A program made the translations under genes and the position numbers. The notes below the pieces were generated by a model, which saw nothing but the letters and a program-made list of their open reading frames with translations, did not search any database and had not been told where the DNA came from. A stretch of 64,000 bases of DNA, from positions 2,214,501 to 2,278,500 of the forward strand of contig NZ_CP096563.1 of the NCBI RefSeq assembly GCF_023221595.1. Direction: 5' to 3'. This document shows, in pieces, positions 52,072 through 60,857 of the stretch; position 1 is the stretch's first letter; every line of letters starts with the position of its first letter. The DNA comes from Rhodococcus qingshengii JCM 15477. GTDB taxonomy: Bacteria > Actinomycetota > Actinomycetes > Mycobacteriales > Mycobacteriaceae.

Positions 52072-54776
52072 GGCCTCTGTAGCTGTTCCCACACTCGATC
52101 CGGTGTCATCGGTGTGGAGTACATACGCACTCCACACGCGTTGGCAATCGCGTTTGCCAACGCCGGTGCTACAGGATTGAAGGGGGCCTCACTCATCGAT
52201 TTCGCGCCGAAAGGCCCGAGCTTGTCGTACGTGTCGGCAAACAGTACTTCGGTGATCGGCAGATCCCCGATCTGGGGAACGTGATAATTGCGCAACTGCG
52301 GATTGATCACCCGACCTTCTTCGATGACGATCTCCTCCGACAGCGCAGCGCCGAGCGCTTGTCCCACACCGCCTTCCACCTGCCCTCGCAGTTGTGCCGG
52401 GTTCATGACGGTGCCGGCATCGGCGGCCTGAACCGACTGCAGGATCTTCACCCGGCCGGTGTTCGTGTCGACGGCAACGCGAAAACCGTGAACGTTGAAC
52501 GAGACCGAGCGCGGTGTACCGTCGTGGCGACCGTCAGCGGCGAGCGGGCCACCTTCGAGTAGCGTCGCGAAATCGAGGCAACCGTGGGATGTTTCGACAC
52601 CGTCCGGCGAAAGGTCGTCGATCTGCGCGCCGCGACCGCTCGATCGCACCGCACGGGTCAGTATCCGCTCGCGAAGGCGCTCGCAGGCGATCAGGAGCGC
52701 CTTTCCGGCGACCACCGTTCCCGTCGACCCGAACGCTCCGGTGTCGTATCCGCCGGCATCGGTGTCGGATTGAACAATCGTGATGCGATCGACTGTCGTC
52801 CGCAATTCGGTGGCCGCGATCTGTTGGTGAATCGTAGTGGTTCCGTTGCCGAACTCAGCGGTGCCGATGTTCACGACGTACCGACCGTCGGCCTCGAGCG
52901 CGACGGTGGTGTCGGAGAAGTGACCACGCGGCGGGATCGTCGCGATCATGGCAATTGCCATGCCCCGACCGATCCGCCAACGCGACCCAGTCGGTGCAGC
53001 CTCTCCGCGTCCGCTTGACAGTGCACTGTCGACGAGGTCGATGCACTGGTCCAGCCCGTAGCTGCCGAACTCGAGATCACCGTCCTCGACGTGCCAGTCG
53101 ACAAAATCGTCTCCGGGAACGACGACGTTGCGCCGCCGAAACTCGAAGGGGTCCATGCCGAGACGATCCGCGAGCTGATCCATGGCCGACTCGACGGCGA
53201 AGATGATCTGGCCGAGCCCGTAACCACGAAAGGCCCCGGAGGGAACGTTGTTCGTGTAGACCGCTTCGGCGTCGACGCGTTTGGTCGCAGCGCGATAGAC
53301 CGCCATGGATTCGGCGCACCCATGGAACATGACTCCGATCGAATGGTTCCCGTACGCCCCCGCGTCGGAAAGCACGTCGATAGCGAGCGCAGTGAGAGTG
53401 CCGTCGGCGTCGGCTCCCGCACGCACCGATACTCGCATCGGATGCCGTGACGGTGCGATGGTGAACTGATCGCTTCGGCTGAACTCGTAGGCTACGGGCT
53501 TGCCGGTCTTCAAGACGGCCAGTGCGACCAGATCCTCGGTGAGTAATTCCTGCTTCCCGCCGAAACCCCCGCCTACCCGTTTTGCGAACACCCGGATTCG
53601 GCTGCGATCGAGATCGAAGATGTGGGCCAATTCGTCCCGAACCAGAAACGGCACCTGTGTGCTGCTTCTGATGACGAGACGGCCCTCCTCGTCGAGCCAC
53701 CCCACTGCGCCGTGAGTTTCCAAGGCCACGTGCTGGACTCGCGCAGTTTTCCACGTACCTTCGACGACTGCAGTCGCATCTGCGAGCGCACGGTCCAGAT
53801 CGCCGACGCCATCGTGAAGCGCGGCAACCACGTTGCGGGGGGCCTCGGCGATCCGCGAGCTCTCGTCCTTGTCGCCGTGCAGGAGTGGAGCGCCGGGGGA
53901 ACGCGCCAGATCTGGTTCGAATACCGCGTCGCGTACCTCATAGTCGACTTCGATCAGCGAGAGTGCACGTTCCGCCTGCGTCGGGGTTTCGGCGATGACC
54001 GCGGCTACGCGCTGGCCGCGGAAACGGAGGGTGCTGTCGAACACACGCGTGTCGTCCGGATCGTCGTTGCGGTCCTCGTGCCGGGCGGTCGAGAACAGCA
54101 CGTCCGGACTGTCATGAAAAGTGAGGACCGCGGTGACGCCCGGCGCCGCTTCGGCTGCTGCCGTGTCTATCCGGCTTATGTGTGCGTGTGCGTGCGGACT
54201 GCCGAGTACTGCGACGTGAAGCAGGTCGACCGGCTTCTCACCCGGGGAGAAGTCCATGGTGTACTGCTCGGTTCCCGTGACGATGCGCGCGGACGCCGGT
54301 GCTGCGATCGAACGCCCTTGTGCCCCGCCTATTTTGGCGGTCTCTGTATTGGATGTACCGGCGAGAGCGTCACGAATGGACCGATAACCGGTGCAGCGGC
54401 ACAGGTTACCTTTCATCGAGCACGCGAGATCGGATTTTTGCTCGACCGACAACGCTGATGCGGTGACTACCATTCCGGCTGTACAGAAACCACATTGGAA
54501 TCCGCCCGCGTCCACGAATGCCTGTTGAATGGGGTGAAGTTTCTCCGGGGTTCCGAGACCGGAGGCGGTGACGACGTCGCGGCCGTCGATGCGATGGGCG
54601 GGAAATATGCACGAATGGGTGGGGTGTCCGTCGACCAGCACCGAGCAGGCGCCGCAGTCTCCGGCATCGCACCCCTTCTTGACGGAGTTCGCTCCGTGCT
54701 CGCGGAGGAAGGTTCGCAGGCACTGTCCTGGGCGGGCCTGGTCGTCGCGCGGAACTCCGTCCACCGAGTACTTCAT
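52068..54776 (-). CDS. Xanthine dehydrogenase-type molybdoenzyme: fused [2Fe-2S] and Mo-binding chain
   Basis: A 902-residue fusion. Residues 1-160 hold two [2Fe-2S] clusters: C36-x4-C41-x2-C44-x11-C56 and C95-x2-C98 with C126-x-C128. Residues about 160-902 are the molybdopterin-cytosine-dinucleotide domain (RVGGGFGGKQE, SGAFRGYG, GQVEGGVGQALG, and catalytic glutamate in KSMSEAP). The FAD part is a separate gene overlapping upstream by ATGA. Within a urate pathway operon the most likely reaction is hypoxanthine/xanthine to urate. The FeS-Mo fusion differs from the usual FeS-FAD plus Mo split. Confidence 0.9.
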   Translation of the reverse strand: MKYSVDGVPRDDQARPGQCLRTFLREHGANSVKKGCDAGDCGACSVLVDGHPTHSCIFPAHRIDGRDVVTASGLGTPEKLHPIQQAFVDAGGFQCGFCTAGMVVTASALSVEQKSDLACSMKGNLCRCTGYRSIRDALAGTSNTETAKIGGAQGRSIAAPASARIVTGTEQYTMDFSPGEKPVDLLHVAVLGSPHAHAHISRIDTAAAEAAPGVTAVLTFHDSPDVLFSTARHEDRNDDPDDTRVFDSTLRFRGQRVAAVIAETPTQAERALSLIEVDYEVRDAVFEPDLARSPGAPLLHGDKDESSRIAEAPRNVVAALHDGVGDLDRALADATAVVEGTWKTARVQHVALETHGAVGWLDEEGRLVIRSSTQVPFLVRDELAHIFDLDRSRIRVFAKRVGGGFGGKQELLTEDLVALAVLKTGKPVAYEFSRSDQFTIAPSRHPMRVSVRAGADADGTLTALAIDVLSDAGAYGNHSIGVMFHGCAESMAVYRAATKRVDAEAVYTNNVPSGAFRGYGLGQIIFAVESAMDQLADRLGMDPFEFRRRNVVVPGDDFVDWHVEDGDLEFGSYGLDQCIDLVDSALSSGRGEAAPTGSRWRIGRGMAIAMIATIPPRGHFSDTTVALEADGRYVVNIGTAEFGNGTTTIHQQIAATELRTTVDRITIVQSDTDAGGYDTGAFGSTGTVVAGKALLIACERLRERILTRAVRSSGRGAQIDDLSPDGVETSHGCLDFATLLEGGPLAADGRHDGTPRSVSFNVHGFRVAVDTNTGRVKILQSVQAADAGTVMNPAQLRGQVEGGVGQALGAALSEEIVIEEGRVINPQLRNYHVPQIGDLPITEVLFADTYDKLGPFGAKSMSEAPFNPVAPALANAIANACGVRMYSTPMTPDRVWEQLQRP

Positions 54777-55582
54777 TCCAGTTCACCTCGGATTTCTTCG
54801 GCAAGAAGCTCGGTCATCGCCTTCCGCCACGGCGCAGTTCCATGGACATCGGTGAAGTAGGCGTCTTCCGGAATCCTGCTGCGCAACGCATCCGCAAGTG
54901 CTGTGGCGTCGGGGAGTTCGTCGAATTTCAGAGCGTACGGACGGCGGGTCGCGGCGGTGATCGCCAGCGTGAAACCGTCGGCGCCGCAGCGTCCGGCCAC
55001 GGCTACGGCCGATCGCCCGAGTGACGTCTGAGCCAGCTTTCGCATCGCGGTACGTGCAGTCAATGCATGCACGGGAATCCGGATACTGCGGATGATCTCG
55101 CCGGACCTGAGTACGTTTCGAGAATCGTCGATAACGAAATCGACTACGGGGAACGAGTATTCGGTACCGTCCGGACGCCAGATCGTCAGTTCGGCATCGA
55201 GAGCGGTACACAGAGTCGTCATCGCTCCGGCCGGGAAGGAGAGCGCGATGTTGCCGCCGACTGTCGCGTATCGCAACACCTTCCACGATGCGAGTAGTGC
55301 GTCAGCGCAGTGTTGGAACAGCGCTGCGGCGCGCCAGGATGCGGGAAGTTCGGCGCGGCACAGTTCCTCGATGGTGCAGGTGGCCGCGATCTCGAGACCG
55401 AGATCACCGACCGCCACAGCTTCCCAGTCGAAGCCCGCAAGGTCGACAAGGGTGGTCAGGTGCGGCTGCGGTTCCGAGTACAGCCAGGTGCCGCCACCGA
55501 TGAACCCGATGCCGGGTGACGCACAGGGGAGTTCGGCGCGGGTCCGCGGCACCAGAACTTCGTCGACGCTGTGCAGGTCCAT
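54773..55582 (-). CDS. Xanthine dehydrogenase FAD-binding subunit
   Basis: A 269-residue FAD chain of the CO dehydrogenase/xanthine dehydrogenase family. Motifs: FIGGGTWLYSEPQPH (FAD loop, variant of the usual GGT-L), LEIAATCTIEEL, and RYATVGGNIALSFPAGAMTT. Start ATG 55582 (MDLHSVDEVL) preceded by GAGG. It overlaps the next gene by four bases, so the two chains are made stoichiometrically. Eight bases separate it from the deaminase gene upstream. Confidence 0.88.
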   Translation of the reverse strand: MDLHSVDEVLVPRTRAELPCASPGIGFIGGGTWLYSEPQPHLTTLVDLAGFDWEAVAVGDLGLEIAATCTIEELCRAELPASWRAAALFQHCADALLASWKVLRYATVGGNIALSFPAGAMTTLCTALDAELTIWRPDGTEYSFPVVDFVIDDSRNVLRSGEIIRSIRIPVHALTARTAMRKLAQTSLGRSAVAVAGRCGADGFTLAITAATRRPYALKFDELPDATALADALRSRIPEDAYFTDVHGTAPWRKAMTELLAEEIRGELE

Positions 55583-55589
55583 CGCGACC

Positions 55590-56960
55590 TCAAGCCTTTC
55601 CGAGTAGATCGCGGTGTGCGCGTGCGACATCCGAGGCCACGACGTCCTCGTCGACGGTGGTGACTCGTCCGTCGGCAACTACGATTCGCCCGTTGACGAG
55701 CAGTAACTTCAGCGGGGGAGTCGAGCCGAGTACGAGCGCCGCCACCGGATCGGTGATGCCGGCATGCGCGACGGTGTCGAGTTTCCACACCGCCAGGTCG
55801 GCAAGTTTTCCGACCTCGATCGATCCGATTTCGCCCTCGCGGCCCAGAACTCGTGCGCCGGCGATCGTTCCCAATTCCAAGGCTTTTCGCACCGTCATCG
55901 TCTGCGGTCCGCCCTTCGCGCGAGCAAACAGAAGTGCATGACGAGACTCCTCGATCAGGCTGCAAGCTTCATTGCTCGCCGCGCCGTCCACGCCGAGCCC
56001 CACGGTGACCCCGCCGTTCACCAGATCGGCGGCACGGGCGATACCGGCTCCCAGGCGCGCGTTGGAGGTCGGGCAGTGCGCCGCCGCAGTTCCGGTTCGC
56101 GCCATCGTCTCGATACCGGCGTCGTCGAGATGGACTGCGTGGGCGTACCAGACGTCCGGGCCCACCCAGCCGACTCGTTCCATGTATTCGACCGGCGTGC
56201 AACCGAAATGCTCGCGGCAGAATCTCTCCTCGTCCAGTGTCTCGGCCAGATGCGTGTGCATACGCACGCCGTTTTCGCGGGCCAGCGTCGCGGACTCGCG
56301 GAGCAATGCCTCCGTCACCGAGAAGGGTGAGCAGGGAGCTACCGCGATCTGCAGCATAGATCCGGGATTCGGGTCGTGCCAACGGTCGATCACCGACTGC
56401 GTGCCGGTCAGGATGTCATCGAGTTTTTCCACGACGTGATCCGGTGGCAGGCCGCCGGAACTCTGGCCGAGATCCATCGACCCACGACAGGGGTGGAATC
56501 GAAGGCCGACCTGCGCAGCCGCGGTGATCTCGGCCTCGAAAACGTCGCCGGCGTCGCGGGGAACGACGTAGTGGTGGTCGGTGGTGGTCGTACATCCGGT
56601 TTTCGCCAACCACGTGAGGCCGCCGGTGGCCGCCACGTGGACGGCGTCGGCGTCGATACCTGCCCAGACGGGGTACAGGGTGGTCAGCCACTCGAAAAGC
56701 GTCGAGTCCGCGGCCAGGCCTCGGGTGATCCATTGGTAGAGATGATGATGTGTGTTGACCAGACCCGGCGTGATCAGGCAACCACTCCCGTCGATCACCT
56801 GCGCACCCGGGTATTCGGGTGGCGTTCCGGCGCCGACGTCGACGATCTTGTTGCCCGAGATCACCACATAGCCGTCGGAGTACTCGGAGCGGTCGCCGTC
56901 CATCGTGACCACATGAGCGCCCGCCACGACGAGTGTTGCCCCGAGAGCTGATTCGGTCAC
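55590..56960 (-). CDS. Guanine/8-oxoguanine deaminase-type amidohydrolase
   Basis: A 456-residue metal-dependent deaminase: N-terminal beta domain, metal motif NTHHHLYQWITRG, HTHLAETLDEE, YAHAVHLDD and the aspartate in GLGVDGAASNE. The NTHHHLYQ variant is typical of proteins annotated as 8-oxoguanine deaminase, which yields urate; guanine to xanthine is also possible. Both products enter this operon. GTG 56960 overlaps the uricase stop by four bases. Confidence 0.85.
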   Translation of the reverse strand: MTESALGATLVVAGAHVVTMDGDRSEYSDGYVVISGNKIVDVGAGTPPEYPGAQVIDGSGCLITPGLVNTHHHLYQWITRGLAADSTLFEWLTTLYPVWAGIDADAVHVAATGGLTWLAKTGCTTTTDHHYVVPRDAGDVFEAEITAAAQVGLRFHPCRGSMDLGQSSGGLPPDHVVEKLDDILTGTQSVIDRWHDPNPGSMLQIAVAPCSPFSVTEALLRESATLARENGVRMHTHLAETLDEERFCREHFGCTPVEYMERVGWVGPDVWYAHAVHLDDAGIETMARTGTAAAHCPTSNARLGAGIARAADLVNGGVTVGLGVDGAASNEACSLIEESRHALLFARAKGGPQTMTVRKALELGTIAGARVLGREGEIGSIEVGKLADLAVWKLDTVAHAGITDPVAALVLGSTPPLKLLLVNGRIVVADGRVTTVDEDVVASDVARAHRDLLGKA

Positions 56961-57919
56961 GACAACCAACCGGCGTAGGTGGTCCACGACGGCCCCGCGT
57001 CTGGTGCGTCGGATCGGCTGACCGCAGCTTGGATCAGGCCGTACGGACGATCCGCAGCGTGGAACACCTCGTTGTCGTTCTCCACTCCGAAGCGGCCGAG
57101 TGCATATTCGAAATGATGCTTGTTGGGTGCGGACAGTCGAACCTCCGCGATGATCGGGAATTCCTCGAGGATTGCCTTGCCGATGTGGAAGAGCGTCTGC
57201 TGCAGGGCAAGTGAATGTACCTGTGCGAACTGCTTGACGATCTGTGCCTTGATGCCCGCGTAGACCGATTCCCAGTCGACGTCGGTGGTGACGAATCGCC
57301 ACTGGGCGACCAACGTCGTCGCCATGACGCGGTCGTCGGTCGGCTCGAGAACGGTGTACGGATCTTCGAGAAAACCCGAGAACTCACTACCAGTCGATTT
57401 GAGGATCACCAGGTCCTTCAGGCCGCCGATCACCCATGTCCCGGTATCGGAGATGGTGATCGACGCCGTCCGAACTTCCTGACCCTTCCGAATCCAGGTG
57501 TAGTCGTGCTCGCTGCCGTCGACAATCGCACGCTCCCAGGCGTATTCCTCGATCTCGATCCGCGCGCCACTGACCGGTTCGATGTCGTCGACGAAATGAC
57601 GGGCGAGTTCGAGTCCGTACGTCTCGATCGAGATCAGACCCTTTTCCTTGGCGTAGGAGTAGGCCGTTTGTTTCTGCGTGTCGGTCGGCAGAACCTTCGA
57701 TTGATCACCGGTGAGGTATGCGTCGGCGAAATCCCCACGCAGGCAGGTGGAGACGTTGATGTCGTGAATTTCGTGACGGGGGGTGTCTCGATAGATTCGG
57801 ACTACTCGATTTTCCGCTTTGCCGTACTGGTGACCCGATAGTTCGATCGATCCGCTCAACCGTTCGGTGTTCGTACTGCCGGTTGTGATGTTGCCGGTCG
57901 TGATGTTTTCGGTAGTCAC
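56957..57919 (-). CDS. Urate oxidase (uricase)
   Basis: Cofactor-free oxidation of urate to 5-hydroxyisourate. The 320-residue protein has TDTQKQTAYSYAKEKGLISIE (key T-D-T-Q-K and KEKGL), WRFVTTDVDW and the C-terminal APNKHHFEYAL. The N-terminal 20 residues (GTG 57919) form a Thr/Asn-rich extension with a duplicated NITTG, ahead of the conserved start LSGSIELSGHQYGK. The C-terminus lacks a peroxisomal signal, as expected in bacteria. Five-base spacing to the hydrolase gene upstream. Confidence 0.93.
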   Translation of the reverse strand: MTTENITTGNITTGSTNTERLSGSIELSGHQYGKAENRVVRIYRDTPRHEIHDINVSTCLRGDFADAYLTGDQSKVLPTDTQKQTAYSYAKEKGLISIETYGLELARHFVDDIEPVSGARIEIEEYAWERAIVDGSEHDYTWIRKGQEVRTASITISDTGTWVIGGLKDLVILKSTGSEFSGFLEDPYTVLEPTDDRVMATTLVAQWRFVTTDVDWESVYAGIKAQIVKQFAQVHSLALQQTLFHIGKAILEEFPIIAEVRLSAPNKHHFEYALGRFGVENDNEVFHAADRPYGLIQAAVSRSDAPDAGPSWTTYAGWLS

Positions 57920-57923
57920 GTGT

Positions 57924-58253
57924 TCAGCTCCCGCGATAGGTGGAATAAGCAAAGGGCGACAGCAACAGTGGGACGTGATAGCCCCGTGCCGTGTCGTCCA
58001 CCCGGAAGGTCACTGTCACTTCCGGGTAGAAGTTTTCTTGTCCGTTGGTCTCGAAATACGTTCCGGTGTCGAAAGTCAGGGTGTAGTGACCGGCGGTCAG
58101 GCCACCGGGAGCAAGTTCGGGGATGCGGCCGTCGGAGTCGGTCTCCGCAGTGGTGACGGAGGCGCCGTCTCGATCACGAAGTTCGACGCGAATCCCCGCC
58201 GCGGGGTTGCCCGTCGTCGCGTCGAGAACGTGCGTGCTGAGGGTCTTGCTCAT
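57924..58253 (-). CDS. 5-hydroxyisourate hydrolase (transthyretin-like)
   Basis: Opens the ring of 5-hydroxyisourate to OHCU. The 109-residue length fits exactly. Signatures: LSTHVLDATTGNPA at the N-terminus, ENFYPEV, YHVPLLLSPFAYSTYRGS ending in the diagnostic YRGS tetrapeptide. ATG 58253 overlaps the stop of the decarboxylase gene (ATGA). Second gene of the urate part of the operon. Confidence 0.95.
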   Translation of the reverse strand: MSKTLSTHVLDATTGNPAAGIRVELRDRDGASVTTAETDSDGRIPELAPGGLTAGHYTLTFDTGTYFETNGQENFYPEVTVTFRVDDTARGYHVPLLLSPFAYSTYRGS

Positions 58254-58768
58254 GCTGTGCCTCCGGCGAGTGCATCGATCAGACGGGCGAGTCTGATCCG
58301 ATTGATGGCGGCCAATTCGGTTCGAAGCACGGAACGCTCGGTCGCCGGGTCGTTTCGGAGACGACCTCGAAGGATGTCGAGGAGCTCCGTTCCAGATTTC
58401 CCCGACGCGCAGACCAGGTAAACATGGCCGAATGTCTCTTCGTACTCGGCGTTCTTCCGTCGAAGTTCCGCGAGTACGTCTTCTGTCGCCGACGAGACTC
58501 CCGACTGTTCACGGGTAGAGGCCGCGCTCTCGCTTCGCTCACCGATTCGTGGGTGGCCGGAGAGAGCGTCGTCGATCTCGGACTCGGGAAGCTCGGCCAG
58601 CACCGCATCTGCTTTGTCGAACAGAGCTTCCAGATCGGCGAACGGGCGAGACGAGGCGATTTCCTGTGCCCACACGGCGGAATGGCAACACTCGAGCAGC
58701 GCCGCGACTGCCTGGTGGTCACCGAGCGCATCGAAGGCTCCGAGACCACTGGAATTCGTTGTAGGCAT
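58250..58768 (-). CDS. OHCU decarboxylase
   Basis: Converts 2-oxo-4-hydroxy-4-carboxy-5-ureidoimidazoline to S-allantoin. The 172-residue protein shows LLECCHSAVWAQEI, the catalytic histidine region SGHPRIGE, and NAEYEETFGHVYLVCASGKS. Start ATG 58768 (MPTTNSSGLG) chosen; a GTG six bases upstream is possible. First gene of the six-gene operon that ends with the xanthine dehydrogenase chain. The 130 bases upstream hold its promoter, shared with a divergent phosphatase gene. Confidence 0.92.
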   Translation of the reverse strand: MPTTNSSGLGAFDALGDHQAVAALLECCHSAVWAQEIASSRPFADLEALFDKADAVLAELPESEIDDALSGHPRIGERSESAASTREQSGVSSATEDVLAELRRKNAEYEETFGHVYLVCASGKSGTELLDILRGRLRNDPATERSVLRTELAAINRIRLARLIDALAGGTA

Positions 58769-58898
58769 GTCCACAGGATTACTTGAGCATGTTACGGATC
58801 TGTAGCGCAGCAATTACGGGAGATGATGTGTCTCGATCTTATTTCTCCGGCTGCTCTTCCCCGATCACGGTTTCTCGGCGACCGATACATTCTCAGGT

Positions 58899-59699
58899 AT
58901 GACCGATACTCCGAAGCTGTCTTCCGTCGTACCGTCCCTGGCGAACCTCCGAGACATCGGTGGCTCCGAATCGAGCTTCGGTGGCACCGTCCGCACCGGG
59001 AGCGTGTTTCGTTCCACCGATCTGGCATCGCTCAGTGCGGACGGTGCACAGACCCTCGCCGATCTGGGCATCGTCACGATCTACGATCTGCGCACCGAAT
59101 CCGAACGCGAGACGGCACCGGATCTGACGCCGGACGGTATCCGAGAAATCGGCCTGGACGTATTGGCGGACAAGCAGTATCGCGCCATTCCGGCTCAGAT
59201 GCAGCAGATGATCGCCGACCCGGCGTTTGCTGCCGAAGCATTGGGCAGCGGCCAGGCGCTCGAGTACTTTCAGGGAAGTTACCGCGATTTCGTGACCTTG
59301 CCGAGTGCGGTCGCGTCGTACCGGCAACTGTTCGTCGACTTGGCCCAGCCGCCCAGCTCGCCGGCACTCATTCACTGCACCACGGGCAAGGATCGGACGG
59401 GTTGGGCCGCCGCCGCGTTACTTCTGTTCCTGGGCGCTTCCGAGGACGCGGTCTTCGCGGACTACCTCGAAACCAACAAGATTTTGTTGCCGATGTTCGC
59501 GCCGCTCCTCGAGCGATTCGAGGCCAAGGGGATCGACCCGACCCTGCTCGAGGGTGTCCTCGGTGTCAGGCGCGAGTACCTGGAGGCGTCGATGGCAGAG
59601 CTCGCGCAGGTACACGGATCCATCGAGGCGTACTTCACCGACGGCTTGAAGATCGACGCGTCGACCCAGGACCAATTGCGGAGCAACCTGCTCAGCTGA
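58899..59699 (+). CDS. MptpB-like protein tyrosine/lipid phosphatase
   Basis: A 266-residue phosphatase of the family containing M. tuberculosis PtpB. The P-loop is H-C160-T-T-G-K-D165-R166-T-G, with the same cysteine and aspartate numbering I recall for MptpB, and the N-terminal LANLRDIGG and VFRSTDLASLS segments. These enzymes act on phosphotyrosine, phosphoserine/threonine and phosphoinositides. No signal peptide. Its stop is immediately followed by the stop of the convergent VanZ-like gene. Confidence 0.9.
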   Translation: MTDTPKLSSVVPSLANLRDIGGSESSFGGTVRTGSVFRSTDLASLSADGAQTLADLGIVTIYDLRTESERETAPDLTPDGIREIGLDVLADKQYRAIPAQMQQMIADPAFAAEALGSGQALEYFQGSYRDFVTLPSAVASYRQLFVDLAQPPSSPALIHCTTGKDRTGWAAAALLLFLGASEDAVFADYLETNKILLPMFAPLLERFEAKGIDPTLLEGVLGVRREYLEASMAELAQVHGSIEAYFTDGLKIDASTQDQLRSNLLS

Positions 59700-60062
59700 T
59701 CAGGACCTGCTCGGCTCGTCTCGGCGGGAAGTTCGTCGCCTCGTCACGAGGCTGACGATACCGATCCCGATGGCGATGCCGAGCAGGTCGGCGCTGCCGT
59801 CCCAGATCGAACCGGAACGCGAAATGGGCAGCGCTGCTTGAAGAACCTCGGACGTCGCGGCAAAGATCAACAACCACACAGCCGTGAGCCACACCGGGAT
59901 CCGCGCGTGCAACGAGGTGATCGCCAATACCGCGAACATCAGCGTGTGAGTGATCTTGTCGGTGTTCTCCGGGCTCGAGGGCACGGTGGAACCCGGGGAG
60001 AAGAGCATGATCAGGGCAATGACCACGGCGATCGCCAACGGCCAGTATCGGTTGTTCTTCAA
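59700..60062 (-). CDS. VanZ-like membrane protein
   Basis: A 120-residue protein with three to four membrane helices (WPLAIAVVIALIMLFSP, HTLMFAVLAITSLH, VWLTAVWLLIFAATSE, GIAIGIGIVSLV) and the VanZ-like DKITHTLMFA plus SGSIWDGSADLLG pattern. Function of the family outside teicoplanin resistance is unknown. TTG start at 60062 overlaps the upstream stop (TTGA), so it is coupled to the small gene before it. Ends with an Arg-rich tail. Confidence 0.78.
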   Translation of the reverse strand: MKNNRYWPLAIAVVIALIMLFSPGSTVPSSPENTDKITHTLMFAVLAITSLHARIPVWLTAVWLLIFAATSEVLQAALPISRSGSIWDGSADLLGIAIGIGIVSLVTRRRTSRRDEPSRS

Positions 60063-60409
60063 TTCGTCTGCCCCTCGACGACGACGAGTCCGAGTGCACC
60101 TTCGGCGAATCTGGTGACGGCGTCGGCGGCCGTCGTGAGCGCCTCGGTGTGCCCGTCGCGGGCCCAGCCGGTGAGCAGGGCGGTGGAGTCGAGAGGCGTC
60201 AGAACGACCTCGGCGAGAAGCTCACCGGTGTTGGGTTGGCACACTGCCCAGGAGTAGACGCTGTTTTCGTGCCACTGAGCGCTTCGCTGACTCACGTAAT
60301 CGGGGTCGGTGATACCACCATCGGCAAGGGCGGGGCGGTCGTCCACACGCTCGTCTGCGCGTAGTGCGCGTAGATACCAGCCGCCTGCGTTGATCTCGAT
60401 CGGCTCCAT
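60059..60409 (-). CDS. Small protein resembling part of a GNAT acetyltransferase
   Basis: A 116-residue protein. Its N-terminal half (GGWYLRALRADERVDDRPAL, key YLRALRADER, and VYSWAVCQPNTGELLAEVVL-type strand) recalls RimJ/RimL acetyltransferases, but the acetyl-CoA loop is missing, and the C-terminal half is a short alpha/beta piece (TRFAEGALGLVVVEG). It may be a reduced or non-catalytic relative. ATG 60409 shares one base with the stop of the preceding gene (TGATG). Confidence 0.55.
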   Translation of the reverse strand: MEPIEINAGGWYLRALRADERVDDRPALADGGITDPDYVSQRSAQWHENSVYSWAVCQPNTGELLAEVVLTPLDSTALLTGWARDGHTEALTTAADAVTRFAEGALGLVVVEGQTN

Positions 60410-60834
60410 CAGTCGGAGTCCCGCTCGCGGCGGCGCTTGGCTTTGCGTTCCCGGTCGGTACCGAACAGCAGTGCACCGGCCAGGGGAATCGCGAGGAACC
60501 ACAACCAGGTGCCGGTGACGAAGAACAGGATCACCGCGAGAATCGGGACGACGGCCATGACGCGACCGGACCAGTCGGGGTTGAAGCCTCGCTCCGCCGG
60601 TGCGTCGGGAGGCGTCACCATCGACAGGGGAGCGGTGCCGGGCGCTTGGTAGTTGCCCGGAAGATCGGCGAACACCGGAACGAGTTCACTGCGAGTTGTT
60701 GCGGCACTGACGATTCCGCTTCTCTCGTCGAACTCGGTGACGGTGAGGCGGCCTGCGGCGAAGTGCTCGCTCAGGAGATCGAGTGCCTGCTCGCGTTCTG
60801 CAGTGCCGATGCGAATGTCGGGGACGTCAGCCAT
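60409..60834 (-). CDS. DUF1707 domain membrane protein
   Basis: A 141-residue protein with an N-terminal DUF1707 domain (RIGTAEREQALDLLSEHFAAGRLTVTEFDER; key motif GRLTVTEFDER) at about 7-60, a Pro-rich link, then two adjacent membrane helices (VMAVVPILAVILFFVTG, LWFLAIPLAGALLFG) and a basic tail. Such proteins are common in actinobacteria with unknown function. First gene of a three-gene set ending with the VanZ-like gene, all overlapping. Confidence 0.82.
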   Translation of the reverse strand: MADVPDIRIGTAEREQALDLLSEHFAAGRLTVTEFDERSGIVSAATTRSELVPVFADLPGNYQAPGTAPLSMVTPPDAPAERGFNPDWSGRVMAVVPILAVILFFVTGTWLWFLAIPLAGALLFGTDRERKAKRRRERDSD

Positions 60835-60857
60835 CGTTACAGCCTACTCAAACGACT

